Shown piece after piece: positions 57,728 to 63,588 of a stretch of 64,000 nucleotides of DNA. The notes under the pieces are model-generated. The model did no database searches and had not been told where the DNA came from. It saw nothing but the letters and a program-made list of their open reading frames with translations. Each line of letters begins with the position of its first letter. The stretch's first letter is position 1. The stretch comes from Nematostella vectensis. Taxonomy: Eukaryota; Cnidaria; Anthozoa; Actiniaria; Edwardsiidae. The DNA lies in the NCBI RefSeq assembly GCF_932526225.1, contig NC_064048.1, positions 5,066,627-5,130,626 of the forward strand. Direction: 5' to 3'. Made by a program: the position numbers and the translations under genes.

Positions 57728-58750
57728 TTATGATTTCCGTCTCCTTTTAAATCGTTCTACGAAATACAGGACGACAGCGACGATGAGAAGCCATGCGTTT
57801 TTAGCTAAAAAGCCTACGACTTCACCCGCCGTTCTAAAGATGAAACTGGCTATCGCACCAACCATTCCTGGGAGTATTTCTCCTAGTTTCTTGCCTATTG
57901 TTTTAAGACCGTCTCCAACGCCTTTTGCAACACTTGTCAAACCCGTCTTCAGGTTAGAGACAATAACACCGATAACAACGCCCACAGCGGTAACGACAGC
58001 AGCGGCTGTAAATCCGTATTTCTTAAAAATCGCTTTGACACGATCTTTCAACGACATTCTCTCTTCAAGATTTTCTCTCTCCAATTGATTCTCTTCCAAA
58101 GTCTCATCTATGACAGAATTTCTTTCGCTGAGCTCTTCATTTTTACGATCTATAGCTCTTAGTCTTTCTTGGTTAGTTGTTTCACTCCGTTCCTCATTAT
58201 TTTTTCTCATTTGCTCGGTGTTTCTCTCTTCTTCTTCTCTGAGTGTATTACCTGTAGCGTCTAGTTCATCGAGTTGAATCTGAATTTGCTTGTACTTTCC
58301 GGATCTGATTTTGTCGTCAACACTCTTCCGCACCGTTCTATCCTCATTATACAACCTTTCTGGTCTAGTCCAACCACCTTTTCTCGCAGAATAGAAGGAA
58401 ATGAATTGTTTCCCTCTTTCATCCGTTGAAATCTGAACTAAATTTTCATCAAGATCTGGATATTTCGATAACAAAAGGTTTACCCTAAGTGTGTCCGTTG
58501 AGGAAGAACCTCCAATATTCTGTAATTCCATGTATTCGGGGACAACCCTCCCGGGGTTTCGTGTTTTCCATAAGTCGGTCAACCTCCTAATCACATAGCT
58601 TGCACCTCTACCAAATCTGTTTGAAATCCTTTCATTCCATGATTCTCTTCCCTCACCATCGTTTGGAATAAGAGAGTCATAATCTTCGTCTACAGTAGTA
58701 TTCAAATCTTCTCTACCTTCTTCTGTTGTGGGATCAAGATCTATATCCAT
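57728..58750 (-). CDS. 340-aa coiled-coil membrane protein (virus)
   Basis: The N-terminal 90 residues are acidic and Ser/Thr-rich. At about 150-235 there is a long charged coiled coil (LREEEERNTEQMRKNNEERS; NEELSERNSVIDETLEENQL). The C-terminal third is alternately hydrophobic and basic. It contains FTAAAVVTAVGVVIGVIV, an amphipathic GVGDGLKTIGKKLGEILPGM, IASFIFRTAGEVVGF and a final anchor WLLIVAVVLYFVERF with the basic tail KRRRKS. Such a region could disrupt or anchor in membranes, a job done by protein VI in adenoviruses; this parallel is functional speculation. Its stop lies 3 bp from the start of the penton-like gene, whose promoter motif sits in this gene's last codons. Confidence 0.75.
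   Translation of the reverse strand: MDIDLDPTTEEGREDLNTTVDEDYDSLIPNDGEGRESWNERISNRFGRGASYVIRRLTDLWKTRNPGRVVPEYMELQNIGGSSSTDTLRVNLLLSKYPDLDENLVQISTDERGKQFISFYSARKGGWTRPERLYNEDRTVRKSVDDKIRSGKYKQIQIQLDELDATGNTLREEEERNTEQMRKNNEERSETTNQERLRAIDRKNEELSERNSVIDETLEENQLERENLEERMSLKDRVKAIFKKYGFTAAAVVTAVGVVIGVIVSNLKTGLTSVAKGVGDGLKTIGKKLGEILPGMVGAIASFIFRTAGEVVGFLAKNAWLLIVAVVLYFVERFKRRRKS
57743..57754 (-). promoter_or_regulatory. shared viral promoter motif (penton-like gene)
   Basis: Minus-strand CGATTTAAAAGG, 18 bp before the ATG at 57,724, within the end of the 340-aa coding sequence. Confidence 0.6.
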
Positions 58751-58775
58751 TTCTTATTTTGTTTGAAAATAAGAA

Positions 58776-58787
58776 ATCTTTAAGTCG
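58776..58787 (-). promoter_or_regulatory. shared viral promoter motif (340-aa gene)
   Basis: Minus-strand CGACTTAAAGAT, 25 bp before the ATG at 58,750. Confidence 0.65.
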
Positions 58788-58794
58788 TGCCGGC

Positions 58795-59211
58795 TCATAT
58801 CCACCTACTCGCTACATAGCCAAGAGCTAACATTCCACCTCCAACATATGCCATCTCTCCCATCTTTTGGTTGCTACTTGGTCTGTAGTAATCTGAGAGC
58901 TCAGGCTCTTTCAAATCAAAATCTGGATGTGTTTGAGCGTATAGTTTGAAAGCCTGATCGGTCTCCTTATCATTCTGGTCTGCACGAAGTTTATTATTAT
59001 ATTCTTCCCCCAACCAATCCTGATATTCCTGTCGTTTTTTCTGCCAATCACCCATTGCTTGTTGATACTTTTCAAGCGCTTTATCGTGTCTTATTTTTTC
59101 TTTATCAACATGAGTAGCGTCAGAAGATAAGTATCTCGCTAGGTAACTCCCTCCAACGAATGCCGTCGCATTAAGAATAGCTCCACCAATCATAAATGCT
59201 ATACTCGCCAT
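58795..59211 (-). CDS. 138-aa small virion/membrane protein (virus)
   Basis: Starts MASIAFMIGGAILNATAF, a hydrophobic N-terminal segment. A long charged helical middle with several Trp and Tyr (KYQQAMGDWQKKRQEYQDWL) follows, then ELSDYYRPS, then a second hydrophobic segment near the C-terminus (MAYVGGGMLALGYVASRW). Two membrane segments with a helical domain between them suggest an integral or membrane-apposed virion protein. Small proteins of this layout accompany capsid genes in Polinton-like elements, but I cannot name the family. Confidence 0.7.
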   Translation of the reverse strand: MASIAFMIGGAILNATAFVGGSYLARYLSSDATHVDKEKIRHDKALEKYQQAMGDWQKKRQEYQDWLGEEYNNKLRADQNDKETDQAFKLYAQTHPDFDLKEPELSDYYRPSSNQKMGEMAYVGGGMLALGYVASRWI

Positions 59212-59230
59212 TTATTAATCAATCTATAAG

Positions 59231-59242
59231 ATCTTTAAGTCG
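59231..59242 (-). promoter_or_regulatory. shared viral promoter motif (138-aa gene)
   Basis: Minus-strand CGACTTAAAGAT, 19 bp before the ATG at 59,211. Confidence 0.7.
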
Positions 59243-59243
59243 C

Positions 59244-59468
59244 CTACAGCGGTTTTGGCAAAATCTTTTGTGTTTCCAGATAATTTTTCAGATACATACT
59301 ACCGGACAGGACAGCAACCCATTTAGCGTAGTTTGTAACACTTGACGAAGGGTCGCTGATGAATGACTCTTTCATAGCCTTTTTAGCAACATAACCCATA
59401 CCGGCGGCTAATCCGATGATGACTGCTGAGTCGGTGATCGTTTTCACAAGTTTGTTTTCAGTTGACAT
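59244..59468 (-). CDS. 74-aa small membrane protein (virus)
   Basis: Two hydrophobic stretches (SAVIIGLAAGMGYVAKKA and YAKWVAVLSGSMYLKNYL) separated by a short polar loop, with a Lys/Pro-rich tail. It has its own promoter motif 26 bp upstream and starts cleanly with MSTENK. No family is recognised. Presumed minor virion membrane protein from its place in the cluster. Confidence 0.65.
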   Translation of the reverse strand: MSTENKLVKTITDSAVIIGLAAGMGYVAKKAMKESFISDPSSSVTNYAKWVAVLSGSMYLKNYLETQKILPKPL

Positions 59469-59494
59469 GATTTTATTTATTACAGATTCAGATA

Positions 59495-59506
59495 ATCTTT
59501 AAATCA
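59495..59506 (-). promoter_or_regulatory. shared viral promoter motif (74-aa gene)
   Basis: Minus-strand TGATTTAAAGAT, a perfect consensus. Its first three bases are the TGA stop codon of the upstream 144-aa gene. Confidence 0.75.
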
Positions 59507-59938
59507 CAACATTCCTATTTTTGGCGTCGCGTTCGGGAGGCTAGCCCCTCGAGCGGCGGGCCTCTCGAAAGTTTCAGTCTCGTTGGCGTTGATCTTGGGC
59601 GTCTTTTTGTAAAAACGCATATACATATCCAATGCGGTGAGCCCTATTCCAACTAGAGCCAGTACAGTTGTAAACGATAGCTCTGGAATCCAAGCGTCCG
59701 AGAGGCTATCCCCTCGAGCTCCCTCTTGGTGGGGTGTCTCTGCTCGTGCAGCGTCTTCTGAACTCGCCTCCGCCTCGCGTTTCATCTCCCTAGCAAGTGC
59801 TTCTCTACACCTCCTATTATATTCGGCAACTCTCTTACCAGAAGCGACTTTTATAGGATCTTTCTCCTTAGCGGCACTCTTCTTCCTGGGGGGAGGGTCC
59901 TTTGTGATTTGCTCAACCTCTTGATTTTCGTCAGACAT
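59504..59938 (-). CDS. 144-aa single-pass membrane protein with repeat-derived peptides (virus)
   Basis: The N-terminal about 85 residues are charged (DPPPRKKSAAKEKDPIK; REALAREMKREAEASSEDAA). One membrane segment follows (FTTVLALVGIGLTALDMYM), then a basic juncture RFYKKTPK and a polar tail. Two stretches, EGARGDSLSDA before the membrane segment and AARGASLPN near the end, are encoded by copies of the dispersed palindromic repeat, so the repeat has entered the coding sequence twice without breaking the frame. Family unknown. Confidence 0.7.
   Translation of the reverse strand: MSDENQEVEQITKDPPPRKKSAAKEKDPIKVASGKRVAEYNRRCREALAREMKREAEASSEDAARAETPHQEGARGDSLSDAWIPELSFTTVLALVGIGLTALDMYMRFYKKTPKINANETETFERPAARGASLPNATPKIGML
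59533..59553. repeat. palindromic GC-rich repeat, copy 4 (coding)
   Basis: CGGGAGGCTAGCCCCTCGAG, encoding ARGASLP on the minus strand. A partial second copy (GCGGGCCTCTCG) follows. Confidence 0.7.
59697..59734. repeat. palindromic GC-rich repeat, copy 5 (coding)
   Basis: CCGAGAGGCTATCCCCTCGA then GCTCCCTCTTGGTGGGGT. It is the inverted near-copy of 52,285-52,322. Encodes QEGARGDSLSD in the 144-aa protein. Confidence 0.8.
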
Positions 59939-59960
59939 GATTCTTTACTCTGGATAAAGA

Positions 59961-59972
59961 ATCTTTAAATCA
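59961..59972 (-). promoter_or_regulatory. shared viral promoter motif (144-aa gene)
   Basis: Minus-strand TGATTTAAAGAT, a perfect consensus, 22 bp before the ATG at 59,938. Confidence 0.75.
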
Positions 59973-59975
59973 CAT

Positions 59976-60113
59976 CATGCTCAAGAGCTTGCTCAGTTGT
60001 GCTCAAGAGCTTGCCCAGTTGTGCTCAAGAGCTTGCTTAGACGTGCTCAGGTGTGCTCAAGAGCTTGCTTAGGTGTGCTCAGGTGTGCTCAAGAGTTTGC
60101 TCAGTTGTGCTTG
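59976..60113. repeat. GCTCAAGAGCTTGCTCAGTT short tandem repeat
   Basis: Six units or so of GTGCTCAAGAGCTTGC(T/C)(C/T)AG followed by TTGT, GACGT or GTGT, about 22-34 bp apart. Each holds the short inverted CAAG-AG-CTTG. It fills the gap between the 144-aa and 175-aa genes and runs into the last codons of the latter (EQTLEHT). It may act as a 3'-end or packaging element; the role is unknown. Confidence 0.85.
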
Positions 60114-60606
60114 AAACTTCTTGAAGTTTGTTGGAAGTCTCCTGTGAAGGTGTTAGTTTAACATGCTTAGCGACCCGAAAGAGGGCACTAGCAAGTGCTA
60201 CCATCCTTCCTCCCTTCAATACCAAGAGACCTGCAAAGTTTGACAATTCGCGTTTAACCAACTCGTCGTTCTGTAAGTCTTTGCTAAGCGCTTCGGTGTC
60301 ATCTACAGGAACCACGTAGGAAATGACTTGAGACACCACTTGAAGTGCTGATTCTACTAATCCATCAGTAACTTGTTTGCCTAAGACAGTCTGGTAGCGA
60401 ACAAAGTACTTTTCGACGTCTTTCGCCGAGAGCTTCTTGATATCCCCTAAACTCATGTCCACACCAAGAAATTCCTTCGTAGTCCCAAGAGATGCGAGAA
60501 TAGCCAGCGATTCTCGTTTGACTTCAACATCGTCTTCGAGAGGCTCACCCTTCGAGCTCCCCTTAGACTTAGGCTCCTCTTCCATATAATCCTCAATGCT
60601 TGCCAT
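60079..60606 (-). CDS. 175-aa viral protein of unknown function
   Basis: The start is MASIEDYMEEE at 60,606, 24 bp after a promoter motif. The open frame extends further upstream (to 60,672) only through repeat sequence and across that motif. The N-terminus is acidic/Lys-rich (EEPKSKGSSKGEPLEDD), part of it encoded by the palindromic repeat. The rest looks helical (KKLSAKDVEKYFVRYQTVLG; DGLVESALQVVSQVISYVV; FAGLLVLKGGRMVALASALF). No membrane anchor is certain. Position directly downstream of the ATPase suggests an assembly factor or virion protein. Family unknown. Confidence 0.7.
   Translation of the reverse strand: MASIEDYMEEEPKSKGSSKGEPLEDDVEVKRESLAILASLGTTKEFLGVDMSLGDIKKLSAKDVEKYFVRYQTVLGKQVTDGLVESALQVVSQVISYVVPVDDTEALSKDLQNDELVKRELSNFAGLLVLKGGRMVALASALFRVAKHVKLTPSQETSNKLQEVSSTTEQTLEHT
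60537..60567. repeat. palindromic GC-rich repeat, copy 6 (coding)
   Basis: CGAGAGGCTCACCCTTCGAG then CTCCCCTTAGA, inside the 175-aa gene (encodes SSKGEPLE). The inner stem is imperfect. Confidence 0.7.
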
Positions 60607-60630
60607 CTTATTTTGTAAGTAGACCAAGAT

Positions 60631-60642
60631 GTTTTTAAACCA
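60631..60642 (-). promoter_or_regulatory. shared viral promoter motif (175-aa gene)
   Basis: Minus-strand TGGTTTAAAAAC, 24 bp before the ATG at 60,606. It decides the start of this gene. Confidence 0.7.
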
Positions 60643-60644
60643 CT

Positions 60645-60667
60645 TCGAGGGGTCAGCCCCTCGAGCT
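60645..60667. repeat. palindromic GC-rich repeat, copy 7
   Basis: CGAGGGG-TCAG-CCCCTCG is a perfect 7-bp stem with a 4-bp loop, then AGCTC. It lies between the ATPase stop and the 175-aa gene's promoter motif. Confidence 0.8.
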
Positions 60668-60668
60668 C

Positions 60669-61295
60669 TCACCGCGTGGCAGGAATCTCCAAATAACGTT
60701 GGAATGGATGTCGTTGGCAGAAACAGAGTCTGGAATACTTTTCAGTTTTCAGCAGTTCTACAAACTTTTTACGAGTCTCGACGTCTAAGTCACCCCCATA
60801 ATCTTCAAACAGTGTTTTGGTACCGATTTGAGATGGATTATGGAATGTAACCACACAGGCGACGTTATCACGGAAGGGCTTTGCTATGGATGTTAATTGT
60901 TGCGTCAATACCCACACTGATAATCCTTCGTGTCTCCCTGAGAACGCTAGATTGATAAACTTGTTCGAGCGTTGCTTTAGATCTTTCGATACAGCACAGT
61001 CATCCAAAACGAGTAACGTATTTGTACCAGAAAATAGCACCGCACAATCTGTTAGTAACTCGTTAATCTCATCGGTGTTACTAGCATCCGGCGATAATAC
61101 CAAGAAACGTTTATCTCCGTGAGCAAATCTACGATAGGACTTGTTTTTCGCATAAGTCGGACAAATCAACACAATGTATTCAAACACATGCCGGAACGGC
61201 CCTCGGAGCTGTTCCGTGAGGTACTTTGTCTTCCCACAATTAGTAGGTCCTGTGATAATACAATGAAAAGGAACTTTTTCCCGTAATTCTTCCAT
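60669..61295 (-). CDS. A32-like (FtsK/HerA-type) genome-packaging ATPase (virus)
   Basis: 208 residues from the ATG at 61,295 (MEELREKV), 21 bp after a promoter motif. The frame reaches further only through a TTG. Walker A is GPTNCGKT at residues 16-23. Walker B is the hydrophobic run LLVLDD in NTLLVLDDCAVSKD. The following RHEGLSVWVLTQQL holds the sensor-like Gln typical of this family. This ATPase pumps genomic DNA into preformed capsids in Polintons, adintoviruses, virophages and large DNA viruses. The length fits the Polinton form. It lies beside the major capsid gene; its promoter motif overlaps the capsid stop codon. Confidence 0.9.
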   Translation of the reverse strand: MEELREKVPFHCIITGPTNCGKTKYLTEQLRGPFRHVFEYIVLICPTYAKNKSYRRFAHGDKRFLVLSPDASNTDEINELLTDCAVLFSGTNTLLVLDDCAVSKDLKQRSNKFINLAFSGRHEGLSVWVLTQQLTSIAKPFRDNVACVVTFHNPSQIGTKTLFEDYGGDLDVETRKKFVELLKTEKYSRLCFCQRHPFQRYLEIPATR

Positions 61296-61316
61296 TCTTT
61301 TTGTATTATCACACAA

Positions 61317-61328
61317 GTCCTTTTTAAT
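61317..61328 (-). promoter_or_regulatory. shared viral promoter motif (ATPase gene)
   Basis: Minus-strand ATTAAAAAGGAC overlaps the TAA stop of the capsid gene (61,324-61,326). Weaker match. Confidence 0.5.
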
Positions 61329-62562
61329 ACATGATTGCTCTCAAATTCGAGTTCATAACCTCCATCAACGCGTCGGCTACTACAAACATGTAGCAGGTGA
61401 TGTTTCCCGTTCCTCCAACTTTCCGTTTCATTTCTAGTTTTACTCCGTCCCGCGTGTTGTTCAAGACCAGACCTCCTCCGTGAATGCTGTTATCTGGATG
61501 TGCCCTCAAGTCGACCCACAGAGCAAACTTGTTATTAGCGTAAAAATCCTTTTGCTTAACACCCTCTCTACCGAAACGTTTCTTTACCGACTCCCAGAGG
61601 TCCGGCGGTGTCATCCCCTTGGAGTAGAGACGGTTTGGCATGCCATCCACATTAATGTTGATCGATGTGATGCTTGGATTGACAAACTTTTCGGAATCCC
61701 TTGCTCCTCCTGTGTAGCTCTCTGTGAACAGACACAATATCCCTGTCATTGACCTCCTCGGCAGATTAATGTGCTCGTTTATGACACCATCATTAGGTTT
61801 GGAAATGGTGAACGTTTTGTGGAGAATGACGTTCTCGTAAAAGAATCCTCTACCAACCTGATAAGCCGACAACGCCTCACGAGCCAAGTATTCACTTGAG
61901 ATGCAAGCATATTCCAACTCGAGGTTTGTGATTGTGTACGTTGGAGTCTTGACCGTGTCAGCATAAACAACGACGTCGGAAACTGGGGCTAGAGTAATTT
62001 CAAAGATTAGCGGATGAGGTAACGCCTTTGGATAAAAGACCCCATGCTCGCCGAGAATAGGATGGTCGAGTGGAATGCAGTACTTGGTGTTGTGAACTGC
62101 TGCAAGAGCTACTTCCTTAGCATCTGATGTCGCTTTGTCACCTGCATTTGTCCTGAGCTTCCTCATGTTTTCAGAGGAGATACCTTGTTTTATTCTATCC
62201 TCACGATCTTCAGCTTGTAAGTATAAGTCGTGATAGGTTTGGAAGAGATCGTATCTTTGAGTATCCTGTAGTGTTTCTCCACCGAAAAGAATCTTGAGCC
62301 TTGACACTAGGTTCCGGCCAACGTTGTTGACGAGAGTATTATTCGCGTGTCCTGTGACGTTTAAGTCAAATAGTAAGGATACACTACCTGGAACAATCAC
62401 TACATTTTCAGCAAGTTTTGGAATATTTATATAGAGGGTTTCTCCAGGACTTGCCGATGAGGGATTGAATGTAATCCGATTCAGCGACGATTCCGCTTTC
62501 AGGCCGAAGGGTTCCCGTGGGATCCTGTTTGGGTTAATTTTTTCTGATATCGCTTGTGCCAT
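61324..62562 (-). CDS. double-jelly-roll major capsid protein (virus)
   Basis: 412 residues, mostly beta-strand-like, with no signal or membrane helix. Notable segments are ETLYINIPKLAENVVIVPGS, VGRNLVSRLKILFGGETLQD, YDLFQTYHDLYLQAEDRED, FYPKALPHPLIFEITLAPVS and, late, KFALWVDLRAHPDNSIHGGG and ITCYMFVVADALMEV. The LFGGETLQ-YDLFQTYHDLY block and the PHPLIFEI block match the Polinton/adintovirus capsid family, often labelled F54H12.2-like in animal genomes. Trimers form pseudo-hexameric capsomers. It shares a 33-bp divergent promoter region with the integrase gene. The frame is complete. Confidence 0.85.
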   Translation of the reverse strand: MAQAISEKINPNRIPREPFGLKAESSLNRITFNPSSASPGETLYINIPKLAENVVIVPGSVSLLFDLNVTGHANNTLVNNVGRNLVSRLKILFGGETLQDTQRYDLFQTYHDLYLQAEDREDRIKQGISSENMRKLRTNAGDKATSDAKEVALAAVHNTKYCIPLDHPILGEHGVFYPKALPHPLIFEITLAPVSDVVVYADTVKTPTYTITNLELEYACISSEYLAREALSAYQVGRGFFYENVILHKTFTISKPNDGVINEHINLPRRSMTGILCLFTESYTGGARDSEKFVNPSITSININVDGMPNRLYSKGMTPPDLWESVKKRFGREGVKQKDFYANNKFALWVDLRAHPDNSIHGGGLVLNNTRDGVKLEMKRKVGGTGNITCYMFVVADALMEVMNSNLRAIMY

Positions 62563-62599
62563 CTTTTATTTTAAGAAAAGAGAGATAATCTTTAAATGA
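62563..62599. promoter_or_regulatory. divergent capsid/integrase promoter
   Basis: Only 33 bp separates the capsid ATG (62,562, minus) from the integrase ATG (62,596, plus). The minus-strand motif TCATTTAAAGAT (62,588-62,599) contains the complement of the integrase start codon. The two genes therefore cannot both use conventional upstream promoters at once. Confidence 0.7.
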
Positions 62600-63588
62600 G
62601 TAACGAAAGCAGGTTATCAAAAATATACTATTCCACCGATGGATACTGGAAAGGGTATTCAGCTATTTATAAGTTAGCTAGTGTCGCTAAAGTCAGTGAA
62701 GCCGAGGCTAAGAGGTGGCTTGAAAAACAGGCGTTGTGGCAGATCTATCTCCCAGCTCCAAAGTATGTCCCCAGACCGCATTGGACTGTGAATAAACCTA
62801 ATCAGATTCACCAAGCCGATCTGTTGTTTATGCCCCACGATAACGTAGGCAGAAAAACCTACCGTTACGCGTTGGTCGTGATTGATATTGCCTCGAGATA
62901 TAAAGATGCAGAAGCACTGACTACCAAGGATTCGAGTGGAATTGCTAAAGGGTTTGAAAAGATATACTCCAGAAAACTTAAATGGCCTCATACGGTGATT
63001 GTCGATCCGGGGACAGAATTTAGGGGAGAGGTAACGAAGATTATGAAAAAGAAGGGGGTTACCATCCAGCGAAGCGAAGCTGGGAACCATCGCGCACAGG
63101 CTTTTGTCGAACGCGCCAATAGAACACTGGCGGAGAGGTTGTTTTCTCATCAGTATGCTCAAGAAATGATTAGCGATGATCGGTCCAGAGTTTGGGTGAA
63201 ACGATTGCCAGATGTTTTGAAGACTCTGAATAGTCAACCCATAAGAATTACTGGCAAAGAGCCTGTAAAATCTATTGGTTTGAAAGAGGTTGATATTGAT
63301 CCTCCAACGTATAAGCGGCCTGTTGGACTTGACGAAGTTAGACTACCACCAGGGGTTAGAGTTAGATATCTATTAGCTCCTGGAGAAGAGGAAGGAGGTG
63401 AACGCAGACGAGCCACAGACCCTATTTGGAGTTTAAAAGTGTTTGATCTATCACGCAGTGTTGTTTCAGTTGGACAGCCTGTGTTGTACTACCTCTCCGA
63501 AGGCGCTCCAAGGAGGTCGTTCGTTAGGGAAGAACTTCAAGTCGTCCCTGAAGATACTGAGCCACCACCTAATAGCGTTCTGAAATGA
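62596..63588 (+). CDS. retroviral-type (rve) DD35E integrase (virus)
   Basis: 330 residues. The N-terminal helical domain (about 1-60) lacks a clear HHCC zinc finger. The catalytic core has D75 (HQADLLFMP), D137 (VIVDPGTEFRG) and E172 (QAFVERANRTL), a DD35E triad. The C-terminal region (about 255-320: VRYLLAP, SLKVFDLSRSVVSVGQP, VLYYLSEG) fits an SH3-like DNA-binding barrel. This enzyme joins Polinton/adintovirus DNA to the host genome. The gene is intact. Its last 52 bp overlaps, tail to tail, the polymerase gene on the other strand. It is the only gene in the block without a clear copy of the shared motif on its own strand, hinting at a different expression class. Confidence 0.9.
   Translation: MSNESRLSKIYYSTDGYWKGYSAIYKLASVAKVSEAEAKRWLEKQALWQIYLPAPKYVPRPHWTVNKPNQIHQADLLFMPHDNVGRKTYRYALVVIDIASRYKDAEALTTKDSSGIAKGFEKIYSRKLKWPHTVIVDPGTEFRGEVTKIMKKKGVTIQRSEAGNHRAQAFVERANRTLAERLFSHQYAQEMISDDRSRVWVKRLPDVLKTLNSQPIRITGKEPVKSIGLKEVDIDPPTYKRPVGLDEVRLPPGVRVRYLLAPGEEEGGERRRATDPIWSLKVFDLSRSVVSVGQPVLYYLSEGAPRRSFVREELQVVPEDTEPPPNSVLK

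Noticed and set aside
60606-60672. N-terminal extension of the 175-aa viral protein (22 residues)
   Set aside because: It begins with GTG, is encoded by the palindromic repeat, and spans the promoter motif. The ATG after the motif is preferred.
61296-61316. Extension of the ATPase to an upstream TTG
   Set aside because: Non-ATG start. The ATG at 61,295 directly precedes the conserved fold and has the usual promoter spacing.
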